64,000 bases of DNA from assembly GCA_963775085.1 (NCBI GenBank), contig CAVZHO010000002.1, positions 124,001-188,000 of the forward strand. Reading direction: 5' to 3'. The number at the start of each line of letters is the position of its first letter. Within the stretch, counting starts at the first letter, position 1. The translations under genes and the position numbers were made by a program. Positions 7,569 through 15,545 of the stretch are shown in pieces. The DNA comes from JAAFIP01 sp963775085. Its GTDB lineage: Bacteria > Pseudomonadota > Gammaproteobacteria > Burkholderiales > Burkholderiaceae_C. A model generated the notes under the pieces. The model searched no databases. It was not told the origin of the DNA and saw only the letters and a list, made by a program, of their open reading frames with translations.

Positions 7569-8531
7569 ATGAGCGACCTCCTCACCACCGCCGCCAGCCA
7601 ACGCGAGCCGCTGCAAGCGTCCTTCAGCGATGCATCCAACCCCATCGGCCTGGACGGCATTGAGTTCATTGAGTACGCCACCTCTAAACCCCAAGCGCTG
7701 GGCCAGGTGCTGGAGATGATGGGTTTCAAGCCGGTCGCCCGCCATCGTTCACGCGAGGTGCTGCTGTACCGCCAGGGTGCCATGAATGTGGTGGTCAACG
7801 CCCACCCCAGCGAGGTGCAGGGCGCGGCGCAGGGCAGCGATGTGCCTACCATCTCGGCCATTGCCCTGCGGGTGCGCGATGCGCGTGCGGCCTATGCCTA
7901 CGCCAAAGAGCGCGGCGCCTGGGAGGTGCCCACCCGCGCCGAGGTGATGGAGCTGAACATCCCGGCCATCCATGGCGCGGGCTCCAGTCGCATTTACTTT
8001 GTCGATCGCTACCAGGAATTCAGCATTTACGAGGTGGACTTCACGCCCATCCCCTCGGTCGATCAAAAGCCTGCTGCCACCGCAGGCATTCACTTCTTTG
8101 GCGTGGTGCAGTACATCGGCCCCGAGCGCAGCAACGACTGGACCGAGTTTTACAAAGAACTGTTTGGCTTTGGCGAGATACCCGACGAAAAGCGCTTTGG
8201 CATCATGCCCAAGGGTCGCTTGCTGCAAAGCCCGGCTTTGCATGCCCAAAGCGCCTTCATGCTGCAACTGGTAGAGCCCGAGATGAATGTGCTGGATGCC
8301 GACGAAAAGTTGCAACGCATCGGCCTGGGCGTGCCCGACGTGCTGGCCGCCGTAGCGGCGCTGCGCCAACTGGGCATGGAGTTTGTCGAGACCACGGCAG
8401 CGCACACCGAGCAGCGCGGGGCCATTACCAAGACCTATTTGGGCGGTGTGGTGTTTGAGCTGGTGCAAAGCCAAAAGGCGCTGAGTACGGCCGCCGCCAA
8501 GCCCACCGCAGCCTCCAAAGCAAAGGCCTAA
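7569..8531 (+). CDS. 4-hydroxyphenylpyruvate dioxygenase-like (VOC) protein, possibly not an active HPPD
   Basis: This protein of 320 residues has two vicinal-oxygen-chelate modules like HPPD: GIEFIEYATSKPQALGQVLEMMGF at residues about 28-52 and GIHFFGVVQYIG at about 175. Of the three iron ligands expected in HPPD, the first His (GIHFF) and the Glu (GVVFELVQ) are present. The second, normally in GIQHVAF, aligns with KLQRIGLGV and is Arg. That argues against tyrosine catabolism. Such a domain is also the C-terminal part of QuiC-type 3-dehydroshikimate dehydratases, whose catalytic domain resembles the next gene product. I therefore suspect a split QuiC-like system. Start is the ATG at 7569. 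Confidence 0.75.
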   Translation: MSDLLTTAASQREPLQASFSDASNPIGLDGIEFIEYATSKPQALGQVLEMMGFKPVARHRSREVLLYRQGAMNVVVNAHPSEVQGAAQGSDVPTISAIALRVRDARAAYAYAKERGAWEVPTRAEVMELNIPAIHGAGSSRIYFVDRYQEFSIYEVDFTPIPSVDQKPAATAGIHFFGVVQYIGPERSNDWTEFYKELFGFGEIPDEKRFGIMPKGRLLQSPALHAQSAFMLQLVEPEMNVLDADEKLQRIGLGVPDVLAAVAALRQLGMEFVETTAAHTEQRGAITKTYLGGVVFELVQSQKALSTAAAKPTAASKAKA

Positions 8532-8534
8532 ACC

Positions 8535-9425
8535 ATGGCCAGCAACATCATCAGCGGCTTTGGTATGGACACCATCAGCCTGGCCGGGCCGATCGAGGCC
8601 AAGCTCGAAGCCATGCAGCGTGCAGGCTTCAGCCAGGTCATGCTCAAGGCCAACGATTTGGTCGGCCACCCACAGGGCTTGCAGGCAGCCGTCCAAGCCG
8701 TAAAAGCCAGCGGACTGCGTGGCACCGGCTTTCAGGTGCTGCGTGATTTTGAAGGTTTAAGCGGCCACCTGCACGAGTACAAGGTAGACATCGCCAAGTC
8801 CATGCTGGAGATGGCCGCCGCACTGGACTGCAAGGTACTGCTGGCCTGCTCGTCCGTATCGGCCCACGCCAGCCAAGACCTGGACAAAATCGCCAAAGAC
8901 CTGCGCAAGCTGGCCATGCTGGCCGTGCCCTTTGGCATCAAGATCGCCTTTGAGGGCCTCAGCTGGGGCCGTACCATCAACGAGTACACCACCGCCTGGG
9001 ACGTGGTGTGCCGCGCCGACGCGCCCAACCTGGGGGTGTGCATCGACTCCTACCATGTGCTGGCGGCCAAAACCCCACTCGAAGAGCTGGACTTTATCGA
9101 CCCCGCCAAAATCTTCCTGGTGCAACTGGCCGACTTCATGTGGAGCGAGACCAAGAGCTTTGAAGAGCGCCGCGATACCGCGCGCACCTTCCGCGTCTTT
9201 CCCGGTGAGGGCGTGCACAACGAGGCCTTGGTCGACATGGTGATGCGGCTGGACAAGCTGGGTTACAGCGGTGACTACAGCTTTGAAGTGTTCAACGACG
9301 ATTATTTGAATTTGCCGCTGCCGCTGGTGGCCGAGCGCGCCCGAAAAAGCGCCACCTGGCTGGCCGAAGACGTGCTGCGTCGCTCCACGCCACTGCCTAA
9401 TGCCATGCGGCTCAAGACACCGTAG
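8535..9425 (+). CDS. Sugar phosphate isomerase/epimerase-like TIM-barrel protein, likely 3-dehydroshikimate dehydratase
   Basis: This protein of 296 residues belongs to the xylose-isomerase-like TIM-barrel family (IolE/AsbF/QuiC). The four expected metal ligands appear in order: Glu in IAFEGLSW, Asp in VCIDSYH, Gln in LVQLADF and Glu in YSFEVFND. In this family 3-dehydroshikimate dehydratases make protocatechuate, and an HPPD-like partner is characteristic of the QuiC type. The gene starts three bases after the HPPD-like gene and is surely co-transcribed. Other isomerase activities cannot be excluded from sequence alone. Confidence 0.78.
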   Translation: MASNIISGFGMDTISLAGPIEAKLEAMQRAGFSQVMLKANDLVGHPQGLQAAVQAVKASGLRGTGFQVLRDFEGLSGHLHEYKVDIAKSMLEMAAALDCKVLLACSSVSAHASQDLDKIAKDLRKLAMLAVPFGIKIAFEGLSWGRTINEYTTAWDVVCRADAPNLGVCIDSYHVLAAKTPLEELDFIDPAKIFLVQLADFMWSETKSFEERRDTARTFRVFPGEGVHNEALVDMVMRLDKLGYSGDYSFEVFNDDYLNLPLPLVAERARKSATWLAEDVLRRSTPLPNAMRLKTP

Positions 9426-9426
9426 C

Positions 9427-9483
9427 GCTATTAAATATATAGCTGCTTACGTCCAGTAGACAGGGACTATGGGCATATTTGAC
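9427..9483 (+). repeat. Dispersed repeat, subfamily I, intergenic reference copy
   Basis: It contains AATATATAGCTGCTTACGTCC (blocks), GACAGGGACTATGGGC and ATATTTGAC, the clearest form of the family. It begins just behind the stop of the TIM-barrel gene and ends nine bases before the acyl-CoA dehydrogenase start. Confidence 0.88.
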
Positions 9484-9492
9484 AGGTAAATC

Positions 9493-10658
9493 ATGCATTT
9501 TGGATTGAATGACGAACAAAAAATGATGATCGACACGATTCGTCGATATATCGCAGAAGAATTGCAACCCCTGGAAGATGACGTAGAACATTCTGGCGCG
9601 CTGGATCCGGGCATTGCCAAAACCATCTTTGAAAAATCCAAAGCCCTGGGTCTGTACGCCCTGAACATCAGCGCGCAGCTGGGTGGTGGCGGGTTAAGCA
9701 CGGTAGACCGCATGCTGTGCGAAGAGCAGTTTGGCCACACCACCGACATCTTGATCCGCCGCGCCTTTGGCAATGTGTACGAGGTGCTCTTGGCCTGCCA
9801 GGGCGCGCAGATCGAGCGCTGGCTGACACCCTGCGTGCGCGGGGAACGCACCGCGTCCATCGCCATCACCGAGGCGGGTGCGGGCAGCGATGCGCAAGGC
9901 ATCAAAACCCATGCTGATGCCGCAAGCCGACGGCACCTGGCTCCTGGGCGGCTCCAAGCACTTCATCAGCGATGCCGAGTTCAGCGACTTCTTCATTGTC
10001 TCGGCCAAGACGGGTGAGATAAGAAATCTCGTTATTCCTGGTGGACAAAGGCTCACCGGGCTTCACTGTAGGCAAGGACCAAAAGATGATGGGCCTGCGC
10101 GGCACATCGCACAACGAGCTGTGGTTTGACAACGTGAAGTTAGAACCCATCGCTTTGCTAGGCGAGCGCGGCAACGGCTTCAAAATGGCCATGCAAGTGC
10201 TGGGTGTGGTGCGCCTGGCGCAAATCGGCGCACGCTGCGTAGGCAAGGCCGCACATGTGCTGGAGCTGATGGCAGACTACGCCAAACAACGCAACCAGTT
10301 TGGCAAGCCGATTGCCGATTTTCAACTAGTGCAGCAGATGCTGGCCGACAGCGTGATCGAAGTCAACGCCGCCCGCTGGATGGTGCTGCACGCCGCGTGG
10401 AAGATTGACCAGGGCATGGATGCGCGTGACGACATCGCGATGGTGAAAGTGCATGCCGCCGAAACATTAGGCCGCGTGGTAGACCGCGCCGTGCAAGTCT
10501 TTGGCGGCATGGGCTACTGCAAAGACTTACCTATCGAGCGCTACTACCGAGATGCCCGCATCGCCCGCATCTACGACGGCACCAGCGAGATCCACCGCAC
10601 GGTGATTGCGCGCAGCTTGGTCAAGCGCGGAGCGGCGCTGTTTGATGTTCACCGGTAG
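9493..10658 (+). pseudogene. Acyl-CoA dehydrogenase with two apparent frameshifts
   Basis: Read across frames, this is a normal acyl-CoA dehydrogenase (FAD-dependent alpha,beta-oxidation of acyl-CoA). Family segments are ITEAGAGSDAQGIKT in frame 1, GGSKHFISDAEFSDFFIVSA in frame 2 and ISLFLVDKGSPGFTV, VFGGMGYCKDLPIERYYRDAR and IYDGTSEIHR in frame 3. The shifts lie near 9904-9910 (an AAAACCC run) and near 10021-10030 (AAGAAATC). Each is corrected by removing one base. The gene may therefore be intact in the organism and only broken in this sequence. It follows the TIM-barrel gene after a repeat copy and probably belongs to the same catabolic unit. Confidence 0.85.
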
Positions 10659-10738
10659 GTTCTAGCTTGCCGTCAGTGTCAGGCCGCGGAAGCTGGCATT
10701 TTGGCTGTGCCCGCCCCGGCACTTGGCGTGAACGGCTT

Positions 10739-12260
10739 CGCGGCCAATACTGTTCTATTAACTAGAAATTGATAATTTCTCCCTCCCCCATTTGCTAAGA
10801 GGCTTGGGCTGCAATATCCGTGGCGTTGCACAAATAGACTCGCTGGTGCGCACGCGGGTCAGGCTACTGGCGTAGGCGCTACGCTTGTGTTTGACCATGC
10901 GTGGCCTGTGCAAGCCCCGGCTGCTCACGCATTTGAGCTTAGAGACCTCTTGCAGCAGCAATCTGAACCAGCGCCTGCGGCATCGGGGCCGGTCAGGGGG
11001 GAAAGGCCCCTGAGTGGGGCTGGTGTCTGCGCACTAATTGGAGCGTCCCGGTAAACGATAACTGTCGTTGACTTAATCGGTGCGCACTGGCCGCCTGGTG
11101 CATCAGCCAACAGGTCGCGTAGTGCATCAGCAACCAGCCATAGAACTCTTGTTCAATGCCCTGGGGCGTTTTGCTTCTAAGGGTTCGCCTGCCCTGCAGG
11201 GTATGCGTTTTGAGCTCATCCAAGACGCTTTCAATCTCCCAGCGCTGGCTGTACAACGCGGCCAGCTCCAGGGCTGGGGCCGTCGTTGGATCCAGTAAGG
11301 TGGTGAGCAAGCGATAGCGCTCTTGCGCACTATTTTGTTGGGGCAAGTCGTACTCAATCACGCGCACCTGCAGCGCGCCCATGCCGACTCGGCGCGACTT
11401 CTGGTTGGGATACAGGGTGGTGAGGTAGGAGCCATCACCCAGCACCTGGTCTATGGGCAGTTGCCAATCGGTCTTGCAGCGCCACAGCAACTGGGCTGCG
11501 CTGGCACTGGCTTGGAGCCAGTTGGCGTAGCCGCAAAAGCCCCTATCAGCCAAGCACAGCATGTCCGGTTGCAGCCGCTGCAAGAGGGGTTGGGCCAAGG
11601 CGTTCTCGCTTTGGCTGCTGGAGCCTAGCTGGGCATCGATGATGGCGTGGGTGGCGCATTCGGCCAGCAGCACGCAGCGCGCCTGAGGGTAGGCGGCCAG
11701 GCGACCCGAGGTATTGTGGCGGCCAAAGTGCTGTGCATTGGCCGCCTCGTCGGGGATGTCAAAGACGCTGCCATCGAGGGCGACCAAGCGCAGTCCGCCG
11801 TAGAAGGCGTGCGGTTGGGCTTTGGGGCTGGCCAGGGGTTGGCAGGCGCGTGCATGCAGCGCCTTGAGGGGTGCACTGCCCAGGCGGGTGCGTGCGGTGC
11901 TGATGGCGGATTTGACGACCGTGCGGGGGGCAATGCCGCCATGCACGCTGGCCAGGCCTTGGGCGACGGCGGCAAATACGGCTTCGTAGGCCGCTTGCGG
12001 GTACAGCGCCAGCGCCATGCAGTAGTAGGTGGTCACCTGGGCTGGAAAGGAGCGCACGCGCTGGCTTTGCACCCCGTGTTCTTGGAGCACGGATTGGACC
12101 AGCTCCAGCGGGTAGACGCGCGCCAGGAGGCTGGCGCCCAGATAGTCGGTCAGTCGAATCCCATCGCCTAAGGTTGCCTTGGTTCTTGCCACGCTGTGAC
12201 TCCTTGTATGGAGTCTGTATTCTGACACAGATTACTCTAATAGAACAGTATTGGCCGCGG
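10739..12260 (-). mobile_element. IS4-family insertion sequence
   Basis: The element carries one transposase gene and is bounded by an inverted repeat of 22 bases: 10739-10760 pairs exactly with 12238-12259 (inner part ATACTGTTCTATTA). I found no convincing target duplication; a 4-base CGCG adjoins both ends but is too short and palindromic to settle the borders. It separates the acyl-CoA dehydrogenase from the hydrolase gene. The stretch 10761-10992, between the left end and the transposase stop, has no gene that I can support. Confidence 0.88.
10993..12192 (-). CDS. IS4-family transposase
   Basis: This is a DDE transposase of the IS4 family. The three acidic residues sit in LVALDGSVFDIPDE, LCLADRGF and YSQRWEIESVLDELK; the last is an exact Y(2)R(3)E(6)K signature. 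An N-terminal IS4 domain precedes them. I chose the GTG at 12192 because AAGGAG lies seven bases upstream; the frame extends to a GTG at 12228. With 399 residues and no internal stop it may still be active. Confidence 0.9.
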   Translation of the reverse strand: MARTKATLGDGIRLTDYLGASLLARVYPLELVQSVLQEHGVQSQRVRSFPAQVTTYYCMALALYPQAAYEAVFAAVAQGLASVHGGIAPRTVVKSAISTARTRLGSAPLKALHARACQPLASPKAQPHAFYGGLRLVALDGSVFDIPDEAANAQHFGRHNTSGRLAAYPQARCVLLAECATHAIIDAQLGSSSQSENALAQPLLQRLQPDMLCLADRGFCGYANWLQASASAAQLLWRCKTDWQLPIDQVLGDGSYLTTLYPNQKSRRVGMGALQVRVIEYDLPQQNSAQERYRLLTTLLDPTTAPALELAALYSQRWEIESVLDELKTHTLQGRRTLRSKTPQGIEQEFYGWLLMHYATCWLMHQAASAHRLSQRQLSFTGTLQLVRRHQPHSGAFPP

Positions 12261-12302
12261 AGCTGAGTACGCCGTCGGCCAGCTCCCGTACAAAACAAGT
12301 GC

Positions 12303-12328
12303 AAAAAAAGCGGCATGAAGCCGCTTTT
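12303..12328 (-). terminator. Intrinsic terminator of the secreted hydrolase gene
   Basis: On the minus strand a 9-bp stem AAAAGCGGC / GCCGCTTTT encloses TTCAT and continues as a T-run, seven bases below the hydrolase stop. It lies between that gene and the insertion sequence. Confidence 0.88.
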
Positions 12329-12336
12329 ATAGCCAC

Positions 12337-14551
12337 TCAGGGAATAAAGTTCAAACCTTCTGGCAGCGGCAACACGATCGGCACCTCAAAAATAGGCGAA
12401 GGCCCATCGGGGTCGATGGTCAACAGTCCATTGCTGGCAAAGAACGCTGCAATCTGCGACTGCGCTGCAATGGCGTAGGGCACCGATGCGGGAATGCCGA
12501 TATTGGTCAAGAACGTATGCGGATTCTTGGGAACGCCAGTTGGAGTTGGGTTGAGCGCATAGGCCAAGTCATTGCGGAAATAAGTGGCGCGGTCTTGCAG
12601 GGCACCCGCACGCAGGATGGCGCTTGAGCTGGGGTTGGGCACGGTCACGTCGCCCTTGGCAAACTGCACGATCACCGGCTTGGCCGCACTGCCCGCGAGC
12701 GGGGCCTTGCGAATCAGCGGCGCATACGACACCGGGTTGCCGCTTTGCTGCACCCACTCAAAACGGTCCAGCACCTGCGCAATGGCGGTGGCACCGGGCA
12801 CGTTGTTCACCACCAGGGGCAGGTTGCGAAGGGGCATGTTTTCATTGAAGTTCAGGTTGAATGGCACGGGTACGCCGGGCGTGGGTGCTACATTGAGCAA
12901 CTGTGGCGTGCGGGTGGCCAGGGCCACTGCGGTGAGAAAGCGGAACACGCCCAGACGTGCCACTTCGGTGATGGAGCCGCCTGGCACGTTGGGCACACCG
13001 GCTTTGATGTTGGGCTCAATGCCCAGCAGCTTGGTGCCGTAGATGCCGCCAAAGGACTGGCCAGCGTAGTAGATGCGCTGGGCGTTGAGGTCGGCGGTGC
13101 CGTCGCCGTCGATGTCCATGCCCACTTCGACCTGGCGCACCAGTTGCATCAGGTCAATCACGGTTTGGCGCAGGCCGTCGCGGCTACCGATGATGGTACG
13201 CGGTGGCGCGGCGTTTACCCCCTCGGTGCTGTCGATCACGCCATTGCCGTCCTGGTCAAAACCGCGCCCGCCCGCAGGCACGGTGACGGGCACATCGCCG
13301 GTGCGCAACACGCTCAGCGTGCCTAAAGCACCGCCGCCATGGCCCACCACGTTGATCGCCAGGGTGGCAATGCCTTGTGAGGCAAACACCGCACCCACCG
13401 TCCAGGGCGCGCCGTACATGCTGTCGGTAAAGCCGTGGCCGAAGATCGCCACCGGCCAGCCGCCTGCAGGCTTGGGGCCTGCGGGCACGAAGAGTTGAAA
13501 CACTAGGTCGTTACTGCCTTGCACCGGTGGGCTGCCACTGCGGCCCGTGGGGATGGCGGGGATGTACTGGCCCGCCGTTTGGTAACTGGGCGAGCTGAAC
13601 TTGCCGTAGGCAATTTGCCCCACTGCACCGGGCACGATGCCCAAAGCCGGGGTAGGCAAAGGGCCGACTTGGAAGGTGGGCGAGGTGCCCACTTGGCGGC
13701 TAAATTGAATGCCCTGCACATTGGCCAGGGTGAACACCGAGCGCACCGCTGCGCCGCCCGCCGTGCCCAGCAAGAAGCTGGCAGGTGCGGGCGTAGTGGC
13801 CTTGATTTGCCGCATGATTTTGGCCAGATCGCCGGTAGCGGTTTGGGTGGTGAAGACGCTGGCCGCAGCCACCCGGTGCAGGCTCCGGTGGGCGCGCATG
13901 GCATCGCGCAAGTCGCGTTGGTATTCTTCGTTGCCCCGCCCGCGCATCCCTGGCCTGGTGTCCCCGTCGTCGTCATCATCCATCTTGCTGCGCTGGATGG
14001 GCTTGCCCGCCGCATCGCGCACACCATCGGTGACGATCAGCACGTAGCGCGTGTGCTCTTGCAGCAGCTCGTCGGGTTCAAACACCAGGGTATTGGTGGC
14101 CGGGTCCCACAGGCGCTGGTTAATGCCCACGCGCTCGCCAAAGCCGCGCGCCGTCTGCACATCGCCCAGGTTGAGCAAGTACACCGTCTCGCTGGAGACG
14201 CTGGCCGGATCAATCGCGCCGGTAAAGGGCACCGTGATGCGCGGCTGGGTCGAGAAGCCGTCCAGGCTGTTGATGACGGCGATGTCCTGGCAGTCGCTCA
14301 CGCGCACGGTGCAGTCGGGCGTGGGCAGGTGGACGCGGCGGAACGTCTGGTTAGACCACTCCCGCACGGTGTAGCGGTCGCTGGGGAAGGGGCTGGCAGC
14401 CGGGTCAGTCAGGTCAAACTTCACCCGTACACCCGCTGCGGCGGGAGGAATCGGCCAGGGCAGCCACTGGACTAAGAAGCGCCAAGCTCAGGCTGACGGC
14501 AAGGGGGCGCGCGCAGACAGACAGCGCAGCAATGCGGGCAGAAAAAAACAT
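12337..14551 (-). pseudogene. Secreted alpha/beta hydrolase (lipase-like) whose signal peptide is out of frame
   Basis: The main frame (12337-14424, 695 residues from a GTG) encodes an N-terminal Ig-like module (ITVPFTGAIDPASVSSETVYLLN), then an alpha/beta hydrolase domain with the oxyanion region IFGHGFTDSMYG and the nucleophile motif GQSFGG. Upstream, an ATG at 14551 with AGGAG six bases before it starts MFFSARIAALSV...LALLSPVAALA, a clear signal peptide, but in a frame that stops at 14427-14425. The two frames differ by one base; the shift must lie between about 14494 and 14427, plausibly in TCCTCCCGCC. A secreted bacterial lipase or esterase is likely. An Asp-rich stretch (KMDDDDDGD) could bind calcium. 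Confidence 0.75.
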
Positions 14552-14694
14552 ACTTGTCTCCTAAAAAAATTGACCAGTTGCAAAGTTCCAGCGTCCGGTT
14601 ATAGCGGCGTTGCCGGGCTTTGACAAGCAGTTGCTTTGTATCAAAACGTGCGCATTCGAATTTTGACCCGCAGGACTTACTTTATATTCCTGCC

Positions 14695-15507
14695 ATGCAC
14701 ACCTCTTCTACACTCCCCGTCCTCTTCGTCTCCCACGGCTCGCCCATGTTCGCTCTGGAGCAGGGCCACACGGGCCCCGCGCTGCGCGCCTGGGCGCAGG
14801 CCCTGCCCACCCAGCCCACGGGCATTGTCATCATGTCGCCGCACTGGATGGCGCGCAGCCCAGTGGTGATGACCAATCCCACACCGCCAACCTGGCACGA
14901 CTTTGGCGGCTTTCCCGAGCCGCTGTACCAGCTGCAATACCCCGCCAAGGGCGACTCCGCCTTGGGGCAGCAGGTAATGGGGTTGCTGCAAGCGGCAGGC
15001 ATTACCACGCAAGGCGATGCGCAGCGCCCGCTAGACCACGGCGCGTGGGTGCCACTGATGCACCTGTTCCCCCAGGCCGACATCCCGGTCGTACAAGTGG
15101 CGCTGCCCGCCAACTACACGCCAGCGTCCCTGATGGCCATGGGCGCGGCGTTGCAAAGCCTGCGGGGTGAGGGCGTGCTGATCATCGGCTCGGGCAGCAT
15201 GACGCATAACCTGGGCGAGTTCATGCAAGGCCGCCCCGAGCTGGCCGCACCACCTGCGCCCTATGTGGGCGAGTTCAGCCGCTGGATAGAAAGCAAGGTC
15301 ACCCAGGCAGACACCCAGGCCATGCTGCACTACCGCAGCCAGGCCCCCCACGCCGTGCGCGCCCATCCTACGGACGAGCACTTTGCCACCATCTACTTTG
15401 CCCTGGGCGCAGGTGGTTGGGGCAAAGATGCGGCCGTGAAAACCCGCTACCTCAGCCGCGAGGTGATGTACAGCATCCTGGCGATGGACGCGTTTGCGTT
15501 GAGCTGA
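14695..15507 (+). CDS. DODA-type extradiol dioxygenase (YgiD-like)
   Basis: This protein of 270 residues belongs to the class III extradiol dioxygenases of the 4,5-DOPA dioxygenase type. Candidate metal and catalytic histidines are in FVSHGSP, MSPHWMAR, LDHGAWVPL and SMTHNLGEF, with HPTDEHF near the C-terminus. I chose the ATG at 14695 (MHTSSTLPVLFVSHGSP); the open frame reaches 14620 without a better start. It would open catecholic rings, but the natural substrate is unknown. It stands alone, divergent from the hydrolase and 38 bases before alaS. Confidence 0.88.
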   Translation: MHTSSTLPVLFVSHGSPMFALEQGHTGPALRAWAQALPTQPTGIVIMSPHWMARSPVVMTNPTPPTWHDFGGFPEPLYQLQYPAKGDSALGQQVMGLLQAAGITTQGDAQRPLDHGAWVPLMHLFPQADIPVVQVALPANYTPASLMAMGAALQSLRGEGVLIIGSGSMTHNLGEFMQGRPELAAPPAPYVGEFSRWIESKVTQADTQAMLHYRSQAPHAVRAHPTDEHFATIYFALGAGGWGKDAAVKTRYLSREVMYSILAMDAFALS

Positions 15508-15525
15508 GCGGGAAGACCCGACCCA

Positions 15526-15545
15526 AGCCCGTAAAATAGCGGGCT
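15526..15545 (+). promoter_or_regulatory. Palindrome overlapping a -10-like box immediately before alaS
   Basis: AGCCCG and CGGGCT flank TAAAATAG and end directly at the alaS ATG. TAAAAT would serve as a -10 box, and transcription would then begin at or next to the start codon, giving a leaderless mRNA. No Shine-Dalgarno sequence is visible. In E. coli, alanyl-tRNA synthetase represses its own gene through a palindrome at the promoter; a similar role here is inference. Confidence 0.5.

Noticed and set aside
7569..8531. Plain annotation as tyrosine-degrading HPPD
   Set aside because: The second iron-binding His appears to be Arg, and the neighbours include no homogentisate or fumarylacetoacetate genes; a QuiC-like role fits better.
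7749..8696. Minus-strand open frame of 315 codons
   Set aside because: It is antisense to the HPPD-like gene and the start of the TIM-barrel gene; no recognisable domain and no ribosome binding site.
10758..10961. Small minus-strand frame of 67 codons at the left end of the insertion sequence
   Set aside because: No similarity to IS accessory proteins, no ribosome binding site, and it begins within the terminal inverted repeat region.
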